Positions 25,105 through 35,514 of a DNA stretch of 64,000 nt are shown here, piece after piece. The notes beneath the pieces are model-generated. The model was not told the origin of the DNA. It saw nothing but the letters and a program-made list of their open reading frames with translations, and searched no databases. The stretch is from Kuschelorhynchus macadamiae. Taxonomy: Eukaryota > Arthropoda > Insecta > Coleoptera > Curculionidae. Location: assembly GCA_030620095.1 (NCBI GenBank), contig JAUTXW010001318.1, positions 496,001 through 560,000 on the forward strand, written 5' to 3'. Numbering within the stretch: position 1 is the stretch's first letter; each line of letters starts with the position of its first letter. The translations under genes were made by a program, and so were the position numbers.

Positions 25105-25305
25105 CCCAGAGTATCAGAGCCAGTTTTTACCTTTTCGATAAGTTAAACAACAACCGAAATACGAGAAGGGCCCAAGAATGCAATATTTTCAATTCAATAA
25201 ATTTGTTTGGGTCGTCTTTCGTTTCACAAAAAAGTCGCACCATGTCACGAAAACCGAAACCCTCTATCTTTACTAATAAAAACAACGAAAACGAGACACC
25301 CTGTA

Positions 25306-25870
25306 CATAGTGGAGTTCTGTGCGAAGAAAGTTACTTCCCTAGTAAGAAGAAAATATTGTAATCGTAACTCATAGGACATAGCTCAAAAACTACTTATCC
25401 CATTGACTTCAAAGTTCGATCAAAAATCAAGGGTCATATGGGGATAAGATGGTAATATTTTGTTAAAATTCTATTATGGCTGGACAACATGGTGGCCTCA
25501 GAAACTGTTAAAAATATCATCACAAAAAATAAAGTGTGACATAAAAATAAACTCGTAAAATCTTTCTGTTTATGTGGTAGCAAAATGGCCAGATAATGAA
25601 ATGTTTGAAAATTCAATACCGAAAAACTACTTATTCAATTTATTTAATATTTTGAGAAAAAAATCAAAAGATCCTATGAGGATGCAATGGTAACATTTTG
25701 GTGAAAATCCAGTATGGCAGAACAAAATTTCGGCTTCAAAAATTATTTTAAAAAATTATTATTAAAAAACTACTTATCAAATGGACCTCAGATTTTGCAC
25801 ATAAATGAAATGTGATATAGAGATAAACTTTTGGTGTAAATCGGTAGCAAAAACTGCTTATCCAATTGAC
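25306..25870 (-). repeat. Dispersed repeat R, reverse copy
   Basis: Begins with reverse R end ('gttacttccctagtaag..attgtaatcgta') and continues 'gttcgatcaaaaatcaagggtcatatggg', 'ggtaacattttggtgaaaatccagtatggcagaacaaaat', 'ctacttatcaaatggacctcagattttgcac'. Confidence 0.65.
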
Positions 25871-26079
25871 TTTTCTATTTGAGTATAGGCACACGGTTTT
25901 TGATTATTAACAACGTAATTCTACAGATATTTAAAAAAGGTAAATACAAAGGCTTCTTCAAATTATACGAGTTTTTATCTAATGTAGTTAGAGTTTTAAT
26001 TCAGAACTGATACAGGTAACTTTTAGCGAACATTAGGTTGGCTTAATATTGATTCTTCAACAAAAGCTTAATCCGAAGA

Positions 26080-26456
26080 ATGTGGTTCTGCCGACGAATT
26101 TAGTAACTTTTTTATTAATAGTAATCCTCAATGGAATGAATATTTTAAAAAATATAGTAAAACTTGCCTTAATGGCACCCAAATATCATTTAATTATTTG
26201 GAAGTAGATGAAATTAAAGTCGAGCAGGTACTTAATGGCATTAAATCCTCTGCAAAAGGTACATACGGCTTTAACATTAAAATTACTTGACTTCTCTTAC
26301 TACATTTACTTAGTCACATAACATTTATTGTAAGCACTGTTTTACTCAAGGCGACTGATGACATTCTGATGGCGGACGATAAAGGCAAGAATAGTTGTTT
26401 ATTGCTTCTTGATTATAGTAACGCTTTTAACACTCTTAACCACCAAATGTTATAAT
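26080..26456 (+). pseudogene. Non-LTR reverse transcriptase scrap
   Basis: Two readable pieces: SADEFSNFFINSNPQWNEYF through VDEIKVEQVLNGIKSSAKGT (the region before RT motif 1 of APE-type LINEs), then ATDDILMADDKGKN and LLLLDYSNAFNTLNHQML (RT motif A) ending in TAA. The stretch between them is deleted. Similar in style to the LINE at 4-5.7 kb. Confidence 0.7.
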
Positions 26457-26716
26457 ATGAAAAAATTATATACTTTGGCTACAATTCATTGTCTTTTGAA
26501 ATTAAAACCCCCCTTAGCCCCAGCAGTGTTTTAAAAACGTTTAAAGAAATTCATTAAACCATAATGTGCTAATTGAAAAGTTCTGAAATATTATGTTAAA
26601 TAGTTCATTTTGTATATAAATTAGTTGTAACAAATGCTAGATTTCGCCAAAACACTTTAAGTATTACACTTTTGTATTCACTGTAATTATATTATTACAG
26701 TATAAAGACAATTCAT

Positions 26717-26933
26717 TATTATTATTATTATTGTTTTCATGACTTGTTGTCTCACAGTATTCCTGTGGTTGTATTTTATACTGACGGGATTATACCAAGT
26801 CAGTACAAAAAATAAAAATAAAAAAAGGAAATGGAAAAAAACAACTATTGTGTATTAAGAAATGATCTAGCTATGCTACATGTTTTCAAAATGACCGATT
26901 TCTGGATGTTCCTGTGAATGTCTGTATTAAGTC
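26717..26933 (-). pseudogene. 3' end of a REL-endonuclease LINE with (TTA)n flank
   Basis: Together with the start of the next unit this gives the true C-terminus: VTGLTPTTFTSHLAQLGL, then RNIQKSVILKTCSIARSFLN and a stop near 26845. It is followed by a 3' UTR ending at (TTA)n at 26717-26735. This C-terminus belongs to non-LTR elements with a restriction-like endonuclease. R4/Dong-type elements are known to sit in TAA repeats, which fits the flank. Confidence 0.6.
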
Positions 26934-28784
26934 CTAACTGAGCCAAATGCGATGTAAACGTTGTTGGGGTGAGACCTGTTACTGATATGCCGAGAGGAAC
27001 AATGATGACTCTTTCCTGTTTCCACAGCCTTTTTACTTCCATTGCCAAGTCGGTGTATTTGGCGATCTTCTCACTGTATTTCGCTTGGATGTTCTCGTCG
27101 TTGGGGAGAACCATGTCAATTAAATAAGTGATTTCTTATTATTATTATTATTATTGTCTCGACTTGTTGTCTCACAGTAATCCTGTAGTTGTATTTTATA
27201 CTGACGGGATCATACCAAGTCAGTACAAAAAAAATAAAAAAAACAAAAAAAAGGAAATGAAAAAAGCAACTATTGTGTATTAAAAATTAATGATCTAACG
27301 ATGCTACAAGTTTTCAAAATGACCTATTTCTGGATGTATCTGTGAATGTCTGTATAATGTCTTAATTAAGCCAAATGCGGTGTAAATGTTGTTGGGGTGA
27401 GACCTGTTACCGATATGTCGAGAGGAACAATGATGACGCTTTCTTGTTTCCACAGCCTTTTTACTTCCATTGCCAAGTCGGTGTATTTGGCGATGTTCTC
27501 ACTGTATTTCGCTTGGAAGTTCTCGTCGTTGGGGACAGCCATATCAATTAAATAATCTTCTCTTTTTTGAATTGAAAGGTGATATCGGGTCTGTTTGCGG
27601 GGATAGTCTTCGTTTTCAAGTATGGATGTTGGTGTATAACGGTAGTAAGGGTCTGTGTTCTCTGTTAGTTAGTATGTTGTGGCTAATGCTTGATGAATGA
27701 CCTTCGCTTTTGAGTTGTGTCTCGCGGTGTATTCAGTTCTGACCATTATTCTACATCTACTAGTTATGTGATCGATCGTTGCTCTCTGCTGGTGACATCT
27801 CCTGAACCTGTCGTCTTCAATGGTTGTGTCCTTGATGATGTTCTTTCGGTAGTTTCTGGTTGCTATGACTTTGTCCTGGATGGCAAGCAGGAAGTCTTCT
27901 GTTTCGGGGAACAGCCCTTCTTGTAACCACGTATATAAAAACTTTTTATGTATGTGGTCCTGCTTTATGTGGTATCTGTGTTTTTTTCAGACCAGGTGTT
28001 CATCTTTTGTAGTCGTGATTGGATGTGACTGTGTACGTCTGCTGCGTGGCTCGTTTGAGACAGGTCGAGCGGTGTATAATTCTCGTCTACCTTCACTATT
28101 GCCTTGTGGAGGTTAGTTTGTTTATTATGGAAGAATTTTCTCAGTTCGTAAATTTGTTTTTTTATTTAGCGATTAGATATCTATAATTCCCCTCCCTCTT
28201 TCTTTTCTCTCGATGGTGAGTCTTTTCTTTCATGCGTTGGGATGTAACTTCCTGTGTTTAGTGGATTCAGAGCGTATGAGAATGTGAATGTTTTCTATGT
28301 CTGTGTGTGACCATTTAATTATACCAAACGCATACGTAAGAATGGGTATGGCGAAGGTGTTAATAGCTTTCGTTAGATTTCTGGAGTTCAGTTTTGTTTT
28401 TATTAGTTTTGTGAGTCTGGTTTTAAATTCCTGCCTTGAGCTCTGATTTGATATAAGTGTGGTTAATTTTGGTGTTTTGATGGAAGCCTATGTATCTGTA
28501 TGTTTTTTCTTTTACACTGCTCGCCCGAAGCTTTGTTGTTTGAGTTGATGTTTTGTGGTGTTAGAAGCTCAAAGTGGCCCGACATTGGATCGTCAGTTCG
28601 TAGAAGGTAGATCATTTTATTGTATGTTTATTTGCCTATTATTGTTGGTCTCTCTTTAATGCACATCTGTTTTGTTCTTGTTGTTCTTGGTTTTGAAAAA
28701 ATATGGAAGATGTGCTTCTGGGTTTCAGTCAGTGGTTGAAGTTCTTAATATCGTCGTCGTGAAATAACGAAAATATCTAAAGCT
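26934..28784 (-). pseudogene. REL-endonuclease LINE remnant, tandem unit 1
   Basis: Minus-strand order, 5' to 3' (from high to low coordinates): RT C-terminal region (FKTRLTKLIKTKLNSRNL, INTFAIPILTYAFGIIKWSH), the zinc-knuckle region FRRCHQQRATIDHITSRC near 27813-27757 with the first Cys replaced by Phe, then YRYTPTSILENEDYPRKQTR, and DMAVPNDENFQAKYSENIAK with VKRLWKQESVIIVPL. This layout is that of the restriction-like-endonuclease LINEs (R2/R4/Dong group). Several stops interrupt it. The segment is duplicated head to tail as unit 2, offset by 1851 bp. Confidence 0.7.
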
Positions 28785-30635
28785 CTAACTGAGCCAAATG
28801 CGATGTAAACGTTGTTGGGGTGAGACCTGTTACTGATATGACGAGAGGAACAATGATGACTCTTTCCTGTTTCCACAGCCTTTTTACTTCCATTGCCAAG
28901 TCGGTGTATTTGGCGATCTTCTCACTGTATTTCGCTTGGATGTTCTCGTCGTTGGGGAGAACCATGTCAATTAAATAAGTGATTTCTTATTATTATTATT
29001 ATTATTGTCTCGACTTGTTGTCTCACAGTAATCCTGTAGTTGTATTTTATACTGACGGGATCATACCAAGTCAGTACAAAAAAAATAAAAAAAACAAAAA
29101 AAAGGAAATGAAAAAAGCAACTATTGTGTATTAAAAATTAATGATCTAACGATGCTACAAGTTTTCAAAATGACCTATTTCTGGATGTATCTGTGAATGT
29201 CTGTATAATGTCTTAATTAAGCCAAATGCGGTGTAAATGTTGTTGGGGTGAGACCTGTTACCGATATGTCGAGAGGAACAATGATGACGCTTTCTTGTTT
29301 CCACAGCCTTTTTACTTCCATTGCCAAGTCGGTGTATTTGGCGATGTTCTCATTGTATTTCGCTTGGAAGTTCTCGTCGTTGGGGACAGCCATATCAATT
29401 AAATAATCTTCTCTTTTTTGAATTGAAAGGTGATATCGGGTCTGTTTGCGGGGATAGTCTTCGTTTTCAAGTATGGATGTTGGTGTATAATGGTAGTAAG
29501 GGTCTATGTTCTCTGTTAGTTAGTATGTTGTGGCTAATGCTTGATGAATGACCTTCGCTTTTGAGTTGTGTCTCGCGGTGTATTCAGTTCTGACCATTAT
29601 TCTACATCTACTAGTTATGTGATCGATCGTTGCTCTCTGCTGGTGACATCTCCTGAACCTGTCGTCTTCAATGGTTGTGTCCTTGATGATGTTCTTTCGG
29701 TAGTTTCTGGTTGCTATGACTTTGTCCTGGATGGCAAGCAGGAAGTCTTCTGTTTCGGGGAACAGCCCTTCTTGTAACCACGTATATAAAAACTTTTTAT
29801 GTATGTGGTCCTGCTTTATGTGGTATCTGTGTTTTTTTCAGACCAGGTGTTCATCTTTTGTAGTCGTGATTGGATGTGACTGTGTACGTCTGCTGCGTGG
29901 CTCGTTTGAGACAGGTCGAGCGGTGTATAATTCTCGTCTACCTTCACTATTGCCTTGTGGAGGTTAGTTTGTTTATTATGGAAGAATTTTCTCAGTTCGT
30001 AAATTTGTTTTTTTATTTAGCGATTAGATATCTATAACTCCCCTCCCTCTTTCTTTTCTCTCGATGGTGAGTCTTTTCTTTCATGCGTTGGGATGTAACT
30101 TCCTGTGTTTAGTGGATTCAGAGCGTATGAGAATGTGAATGTTTTCTATGTCTGTGTGTGACCATTTAATTATACCAAACGCATACGTAAGAATGGGTAT
30201 GGCGAAGGTGTTAATAGCTTTCGTTAGATTTCTGGAGTTCAGTTTTGTTTTTATTAGTTTTGTGAGTCTGGTTTTAAATTCCTGCCTTGAGCTCTGATTT
30301 GATATAGGTGTGGTTAATTTTGGTGCTTTGATGGAAGCCTATGTATCTGTATGTTTTTTCTTTTACACTGCTCGCCCGAAGCTTTGTTGTTTGAGTTGAT
30401 GTTTTGTGGTGTTAGAAGCTCAAAGTGGCCCGACATTGGATCGTCAGTTCGTAGAAGGTAGATCATTTTATTGTATGTTTATTTGCCTATTATTGTTGGT
30501 CTCTCTTTAATGCACATCTGTTTTGTTCTTGTTGTTCTTGGTTTTGAAAAAATATGGAAGATGTGCTTCTGGGTTTCAGTAAGTGGTTGAAGTTCTTAAT
30601 ATCGTCGTCGTGAAATAACGAAAATATCTAAAGCT
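28785..30635 (-). pseudogene. REL-endonuclease LINE remnant, tandem unit 2
   Basis: Direct repeat of unit 1 with period 1851 and only scattered substitutions (for example gtataacgg/gtataatgg, ctataattcc/ctataactcc). Carries the same RT end, zinc knuckle (29664-29608) and endonuclease pieces with the same lesions, so the duplication happened after the element had died. On its 5' side it runs into the OTU-like fragment. Confidence 0.75.
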
Positions 30636-30644
30636 CCGACCAGT

Positions 30645-30800
30645 TTTGTCGTAGTTATTTCAATGTGTCTGCCCGAAGTTTAGCATGATTGTTTTGTTGG
30701 CCGTATATGTGCAAGCTAACTGATCGGAACAGACAACTTTCATCTCCAACAATGTCGGCACTGATGAAATTCTGTTCAGCCTTTCGCCGCCACCGTCCGC
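30645..30800 (-). pseudogene. OTU-type cysteine protease fragment
   Basis: Minus strand reads FISADIVGDESCLFRSVSL, then HIYGQQNNHAKLRADTLK, a stop, and LRQNWSEL. OTU domains carry G-D-G-N-C-L-F-R with the catalytic Cys followed by Y-G-x-Q-x-x-H and a V/L-R turn; here Cys is kept while G-N is changed to E-S. The upstream part of the frame is GC-richer than its surroundings. It lies immediately 5' of the LINE remnant on the same strand. OTU proteases occur in some retroelements and in Helitrons, so it may have been part of the same element or an independent scrap. Confidence 0.6.
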
Positions 30801-30996
30801 ATGCTGTCATCTTCCAAAGATACCCCGGTGATCCCCAGACAGCGGCTCTTTTCCGAGGCTCGATACTTTCTCCATTTTCATGGGTGTGCCGCCATTTGAC
30901 CCTGGTGGTCCAGGTAACTCGGGTCCGTGGGGGCTTCACTCCCCAAGCAACTTAACCGAGGTTAGGTTAGGTATTATTATTATTATACTTACTTTT

Positions 30997-31367
30997 TCTG
31001 AAATCAACATCAACATCAATGGTTTCTTAAATGTAACACCCTGCATATTATACGTCAATCAAATGGGTCTCTTTTTACTGGTTATAAATATACCACGTTT
31101 GATACCTTTACCTTTAAAGACACCTGAGAAATTTGACAAAATCCCTGCCTTAAGAGTTATGTGTTAGACAGAAAACGTTCTTCTAGATAGTGGAGCCAAT
31201 GGAAATATATTGCTTGTTATGGCGGAGAAATGTTTCAGGTCTCTTTAAAGATAAGGGTAAGATACCTAGTATATTTAAAATCAGCAAGAGGCCAATTTGA
31301 TGAAGGTTTCATATACAGAGTGTTATATTTAAAAAATCAAAGTTGATGTTGATTTCAGAAAAACTAG
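30997..31367. repeat. Short inverted-repeat (MITE-like) element
   Basis: 55-bp inverted pair: left 30997-31051 (TTTCTGAAATCAACATCAAC ... AACACCCTGCATAT) and right 31313-31367 (ATACAGAGTGTT ... GTTGATGTTGATTTCAGAAA). No ORF between. The AACACCCTG motif links it to mariner-like ends. Confidence 0.6.
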
Positions 31368-31885
31368 ATACTCTATATATAGAAAAATATTAAAGTTAAT
31401 GAGTGGGAATTTGAGTGGAGTGTTTCAATACGTTTTCCAAAATAGCTATAAAATTTGTTTCAATTGAAATATATTATGAACGCGAACTAAGAAAATTTTT
31501 AATGACGTGGTGCATTTATAACCAAAAACTTTGTACCTTGGTTGATTAAAGTGATTGTTGACAGTTGACACTTTTTATTTTTTTAGCGATTCCTGAAGAT
31601 TCCGGTAAAACCTTAACAGTTTTTCATTTAACATTTTTTTAATATATCCTCAGAAGTAAAGCTTGTACGACCTGTTCAAAATAAAATTGGAAACCCTATA
31701 CATCTATACAGGTATGGGGCAGAATTATGTACGTTGGGAACCTAATTATTTTTGCGCTCGAAATGAGAACTATTAAATATGCAAAGTTTGGGGATGCTCG
31801 AGTTGCTACACAGGACACCGTTTAAGCCCTAATAAAGTTAGGCAGGTATGGGCCGATATGCAGGATGTTTTTCAATTGATGGGTA
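31368..31885. other. AT-rich sequence, nothing recognised
   Basis: No gene, RNA or clear repeat boundary seen. Confidence 0.4.
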
Positions 31886-32333
31886 AAAATAAAAGACGTA
31901 ATTTTTTGCCTCATTTTAAGACTAAAAGTTTATATAAATATGTGCCCGAAAAGCTTTCAGTTTTGAAGTAAACGGTGACAAAATTTTAGTTTTTTTATGA
32001 ACCCCATACATTTCTAGAGATAAATCATTTAAATTTGACTGTAAACAATGTCAATGATATGACTATAACACATTTTACAAACATCTACTGGGTGTTACTT
32101 TGTTTTAGCTGTGGCTGTTTTTATTTAAAAAATCAGATTCCTCATTTTTTTCTAACTTCTTGGTTTGTCACTTTAATCCGATATTTTGAACTGTTTAGAC
32201 GTTAGTTGGCAAAATGCAAAAGCTCTATATATTTAACATTTTATGTTTATATTTTGATTGCCCAGAATGCAGGATGGTTGGGTTCATTTTAGGACTAAAT
32301 TTTGCATAAACATTTGTTCGAGATACATAGTGT

Positions 32334-33530
32334 TAGGTTTAAGAAATCATGGTTCTTGGGATTCGACCGTGTTAAATTGGAATTACTATCTGACGTTTCG
32401 CCTTCGATTGCACGAGGCATCTTCAGAGATCTTTACTCAACTAGATCTGAACCCTGAATGAGCTGGAAGAGATTCAGGCGGGCTTTTATACCCGACTTGT
32501 GCTCGCCGAACCGTGACCCTGTGTTAAGATCGGTTTCCACGTGTGATGTAGACCGTAACCCGTATCTCTATTGAAATTTTTTGGATGTTTAAATATTTCA
32601 ATAAATTCTCTAATTTTTCGTTTATACAATCCTGGAACCGATGCTAGAAACTTGGACTCCCTTACATTTATATGGCCAATGTTATGCTGGTGTGCGGCTA
32701 CAGCAGATTGAATAATTTGTTTCTTTTTAATACATCGTTCATGTTCCTTAAATCTAGTTGATATTGAGCATCTTCTTTCTCCCACATACACTTCTCCTCA
32801 GGAGCATATACTTCTTCGGTTTGGAAAGGTACAATACTTTTCGGGGATCGCAAGCATTGTCCAATCCTCTTATGTGTGTTGAAGAATGTACGTATGTTGG
32901 ACCGCCGAAGAATCATCCTATTTTGTCTATAGTGCTTTGTAAGTAGAGAAGAACAACAACATTCTCCTTTGGCGGAGTTGGATTACTATATCTTTTAATT
33001 GAGCGCGTAATTTCATCAGCGTAATAGCTATTCCCTCTGAAAGCTTCGGTCAGTTTCGATGTTTCCGATGTTAGAGAATGTTGATCAGAAATCGAATACT
33101 AGTGAGGTAATAACCGATTTCTTTTGTACTGGGTGGTGATGGTAATTTGCATTTAAGTGTTTATTTGTATGCGTCGGTTTTCTATAAACAGTATGTCCTA
33201 ATATACCATTTTTCTTTCTTTGAATACCTACATCTATAAAGGGATTCTTCCCATTATATTCAATTTACATCGCGAACTTGATATTATGATGTTGATTAAG
33301 GTGGTCCAGAAATATAAGGAGAATATCCTGTTCATGAGCCCAAACAACAAAAGAATCATCTAAATATCAGAACCAGTGCTTTGGTTTTAGTGGAGCGGAT
33401 GTTAAAGCAATATCCTCAAAGGCTTCCATAAAGATATTCGCTACCACAGGTGATAGAGGAGATCCTATAGCTTCCCCTGAAGTTTGTTAAAAAAAAGTTG
33501 TCTGATATATTGGAGATTGAGTCGTTAGTA
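32334..33530 (-). pseudogene. Penelope-like element copy 1 (RT end + GIY-YIG)
   Basis: On the minus strand: RT region with GEAIGSPLSPVVANIFMEAF (about 33490-33420), YLDDSFVVWAHEQD (catalytic D-D pair, with a stop just before it), IPFIDVGIQRKK, then the GIY-YIG endonuclease with VYVGERRCSISTRFKEHERC (about 32790) and a C-terminal stretch ending ILTQGHGSASTSRV (32486). Penelope-like elements pair a telomerase-like RT with a GIY-YIG nuclease, and this order matches. Frameshifts and stops are frequent. A hammerhead-like motif lies just 3' of the ORF. Confidence 0.85.
32386..32434 (-). ncRNA. Hammerhead-like motif at the 3' end of Penelope copy 1
   Basis: Minus strand: stem I ATCT pairs with AGAT around CTGAAGA (32426-32420; fits CTGANGA), then an extra T, stem II GCCT/AGGC with an 11-base loop, GAAA, stem III palindrome ACGT and C17. 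The extra T between A9 and stem II is not canonical. Helix I covaries with copies 2 and 4 (ATCC/GGAT in copy 4), which argues for a real, selected structure. Confidence 0.55.
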
Positions 33531-33549
33531 CACACATGTTCCTATTAAC

Positions 33550-34845
33550 GACTCAATCTTTATTATATCAGACATACTAGATAATAATAATCTCGATAAG
33601 AACTTAATGGACCTAGTGGAAGCTTGTCTTACATCCACTTATTTCATTTTCCATGGAACTTTTTATGAACGCATTTCAGGAGCAGCTATGGGATGTCCTC
33701 TATCACCTGTGGTAGCGAGTATCTTTATGGAAGCCTTTGAGGATATTGCTCTAACAACCACTAAAATCAAAGCACCGGTTCAGATATGTAGATGATACTT
33801 TTGTTGTTTGGCCTCATGGCCAGGAATTATCTCCTCATATTTCTGGACCACCTTAATCAACAACATAATAACATTTTCACGATGGAAATTGAACCTAATG
33901 GAATGATTCCCTTTCTAGATGTATGTGTTCAAAGGAAGATAAATGGTACATTGGGACATTCTGTGTATAGAAAACCGACGCATACAAATAGATACTTAAA
34001 TGCAAATTCCCATCACCATCCAGCACAAAAGAAATCGGTTATTAACTCACTAGTATTCACAGCTATTTCGATTTCTGATCAGGATTCTCTAACATCGGAA
34101 ACATCGAAACTTACCGAAGCTCTCAGAGGGAATGGCTATTGCACTGATGATATTACGCGCTCAATTAAAAGATATAGTAATCCAACTCCGCCGAAGGCGA
34201 ATGATAAAGAGCCACCGTTAGGTAGTGTTGGTCTTCCCTACATACATGGCACTACAGACAAAATAGGACGATTACATCGGCGGTCCAACATACGTACAAT
34301 CGTCAACACACATAAGAAGATTCGACAATGCTTGCGATCCCCGAAAGGTATTGCACCTTTTCAATCCGAAGGAGTATATAAAATTCCTTGCTCCTTTGGA
34401 AGAGTGTATGTGGGAGAAACATGACGTTCAATATCAACTAAACTTAAGGAACATAAACGATGTATTATAAAGAAACAAATTGTTCAATCTGCTGTAGCTG
34501 AACACCAGCATAACACTGGCCATATTATAAATGTAAAGGAAAACAAGGTGCCAGCAGCGGTTCCAGGATTTTATAAACTATCTATTGAAATATTTAAACA
34601 TACAAAACATTTCAATAGGGATACGGGTTACGGTCTACATCACTCGTGGAAACCGATCTTAACACAGGGTCACGGTTCGGCGAGCACAAGTCGGGTATAA
34701 AGTCCCGCCTGAATCTCTTCAAGCTCTTTCAGTGTTTAGATCTCGTAGAGTGAAGATCTCTGAAGACGACTCGTGCAATAGAAGGCGAAACGTCGGATAG
34801 TAATTTCAATTGACCAAAGCCGTGAAAGCTTCCGTCTAATGTTAA
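33550..34845 (+). pseudogene. Penelope-like element copy 2 (RT + GIY-YIG)
   Basis: Plus strand: ERISGAAMGCPLSPVVASIF, then after a frameshift near 33790 RYVDDTFVVWPHGQ (catalytic pair intact), IPFLDVCVQRKINGTLGHSV, YRKPTHTNRYLNANSHHHP, and GIY-YIG motif GVYKIPCSFGRVYVGET followed by TGA (34424) where family members have Gly, then REHKR-like sequence and ILTQGHGSASTSRV. The 5' part of the element is missing; it starts at the palindrome centre. HHR-like motif at 34754-34800. Confidence 0.87.
34754..34800 (+). ncRNA. Hammerhead-like motif at the 3' end of Penelope copy 2
   Basis: CTGAAGA at 34760-34766, GAAA at 34787-34790, ACGTC, then GGAT. Stem I pairs ATCT with GGAT (one G-U). Stem II is damaged (GACT against AGGC). 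Homologous to the motif at 32386-32434. Confidence 0.45.
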
Positions 34846-35005
34846 GTTTAATTTTTTTTTAATTTTAACACCCTGTATCTCAAAAAAATAAGGCCTTTCG
34901 AACACGTGTTTATATGAACTTTTGGTTTTAAAATGAATAAAAAAATTATAGCGTGCATTTTAAGCAATCAAAATAAAAACAGGAAAAAATAACACAAAAC
35001 TTTAA

Positions 35006-35176
35006 ACGTCTAGAGCCTTACGGCCGATTGCAGAAAGCTCAATTAAAGTTTAGAATGTTTAACGGAATGTCAAATTTGACAGCGAGTTCCTAGATTTCTA
35101 TAAGCAGCTTGTCAAATCCAAAAGTTTGGTTAAATATTCTAAATAGCAATTAAGTTTTGTGCAACCGGCTGTCGGC
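35006..35176. repeat. MITE with ~26-bp TIRs
   Basis: Inserted only in the right palindrome arm. Ends: CGGCCGATTGCAGAAAGCTC and, reversed, CAGCCGGTTGCACAAAACTT; similarity continues to AATTAA. No ORF. Confidence 0.7.
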
Positions 35177-35514
35177 ATTTTGCTAACTAACGTCTGAATG
35201 GTTCAAAATATTCAGCAGGAAACCTAGAAACAGCCAGCGCAGTAAAAAATTCGGTGGGGAAAAAGGGGATGGAACCTGGAAAAAAGTAACACCCAATAGA
35301 TTTTTGTAAAATATATTATAGATATTCCGTATACACTGCCTACAGTGTAGTGTTTGTCAGATTTAAATGATTGATCTCTAGAAATATATGAAGTACCTGA
35401 AAAAATAATACTAAAAAAAATTAAAATTTTGACACCATGTATTTCAAAAACGTAGGTCTTGCGGACACATGTTTATGTGAACTTTTAGCCCCAAAATAAG
35501 GTACAAAATTACGT

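Larger units (their letters stand above)
18183..25303 (-). mobile_element. Element A: mariner-like (D41D) transposon, outer layer of a triple nest
   Basis: Bounded by TA dinucleotides (18181-18182, 25304-25305). Inverted ends CAGGTATCCCGTTTTCGTTGTT (left) and, reversed, CAGGGTGTCTCGTTTTCGTTGTT (right); similarity continues for roughly 200-240 bp. Its transposase, on the minus strand, is split: the N-terminal part lies at 24899-25104 and the rest at 19140-19617, separated by element B. Without the insertion, element A would be about 1.84 kb. Confidence 0.8.
31886..35490. repeat. Large palindrome containing two Penelope-like copies
   Basis: Left arm 31886-33530 and right arm 33535-35490 are inverted copies of each other. 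Outer parts (31886-32333 and 34846-35490) share 'gtaacacccaRTagatktttgtaaaat', 'atctctagaaatrtatg' and 'gcattttgccaactaacgtctRaa'; inner parts are Penelope-like copies. The centre is near 33535, where GAGATTGAGTCGTTA and TTAACGACTCAATCT face each other. The arms differ at many positions, so the palindrome is old. The right arm has an extra MITE (35006-35176). Confidence 0.7.

Noticed and set aside
27470..28116. Plus-strand ORFs (76, 69 and 83 codons), repeated exactly at 29321-29967
   Set aside because: They are antisense shadows of the minus-strand LINE remnant; their conservation is only due to the 1851-bp duplication.
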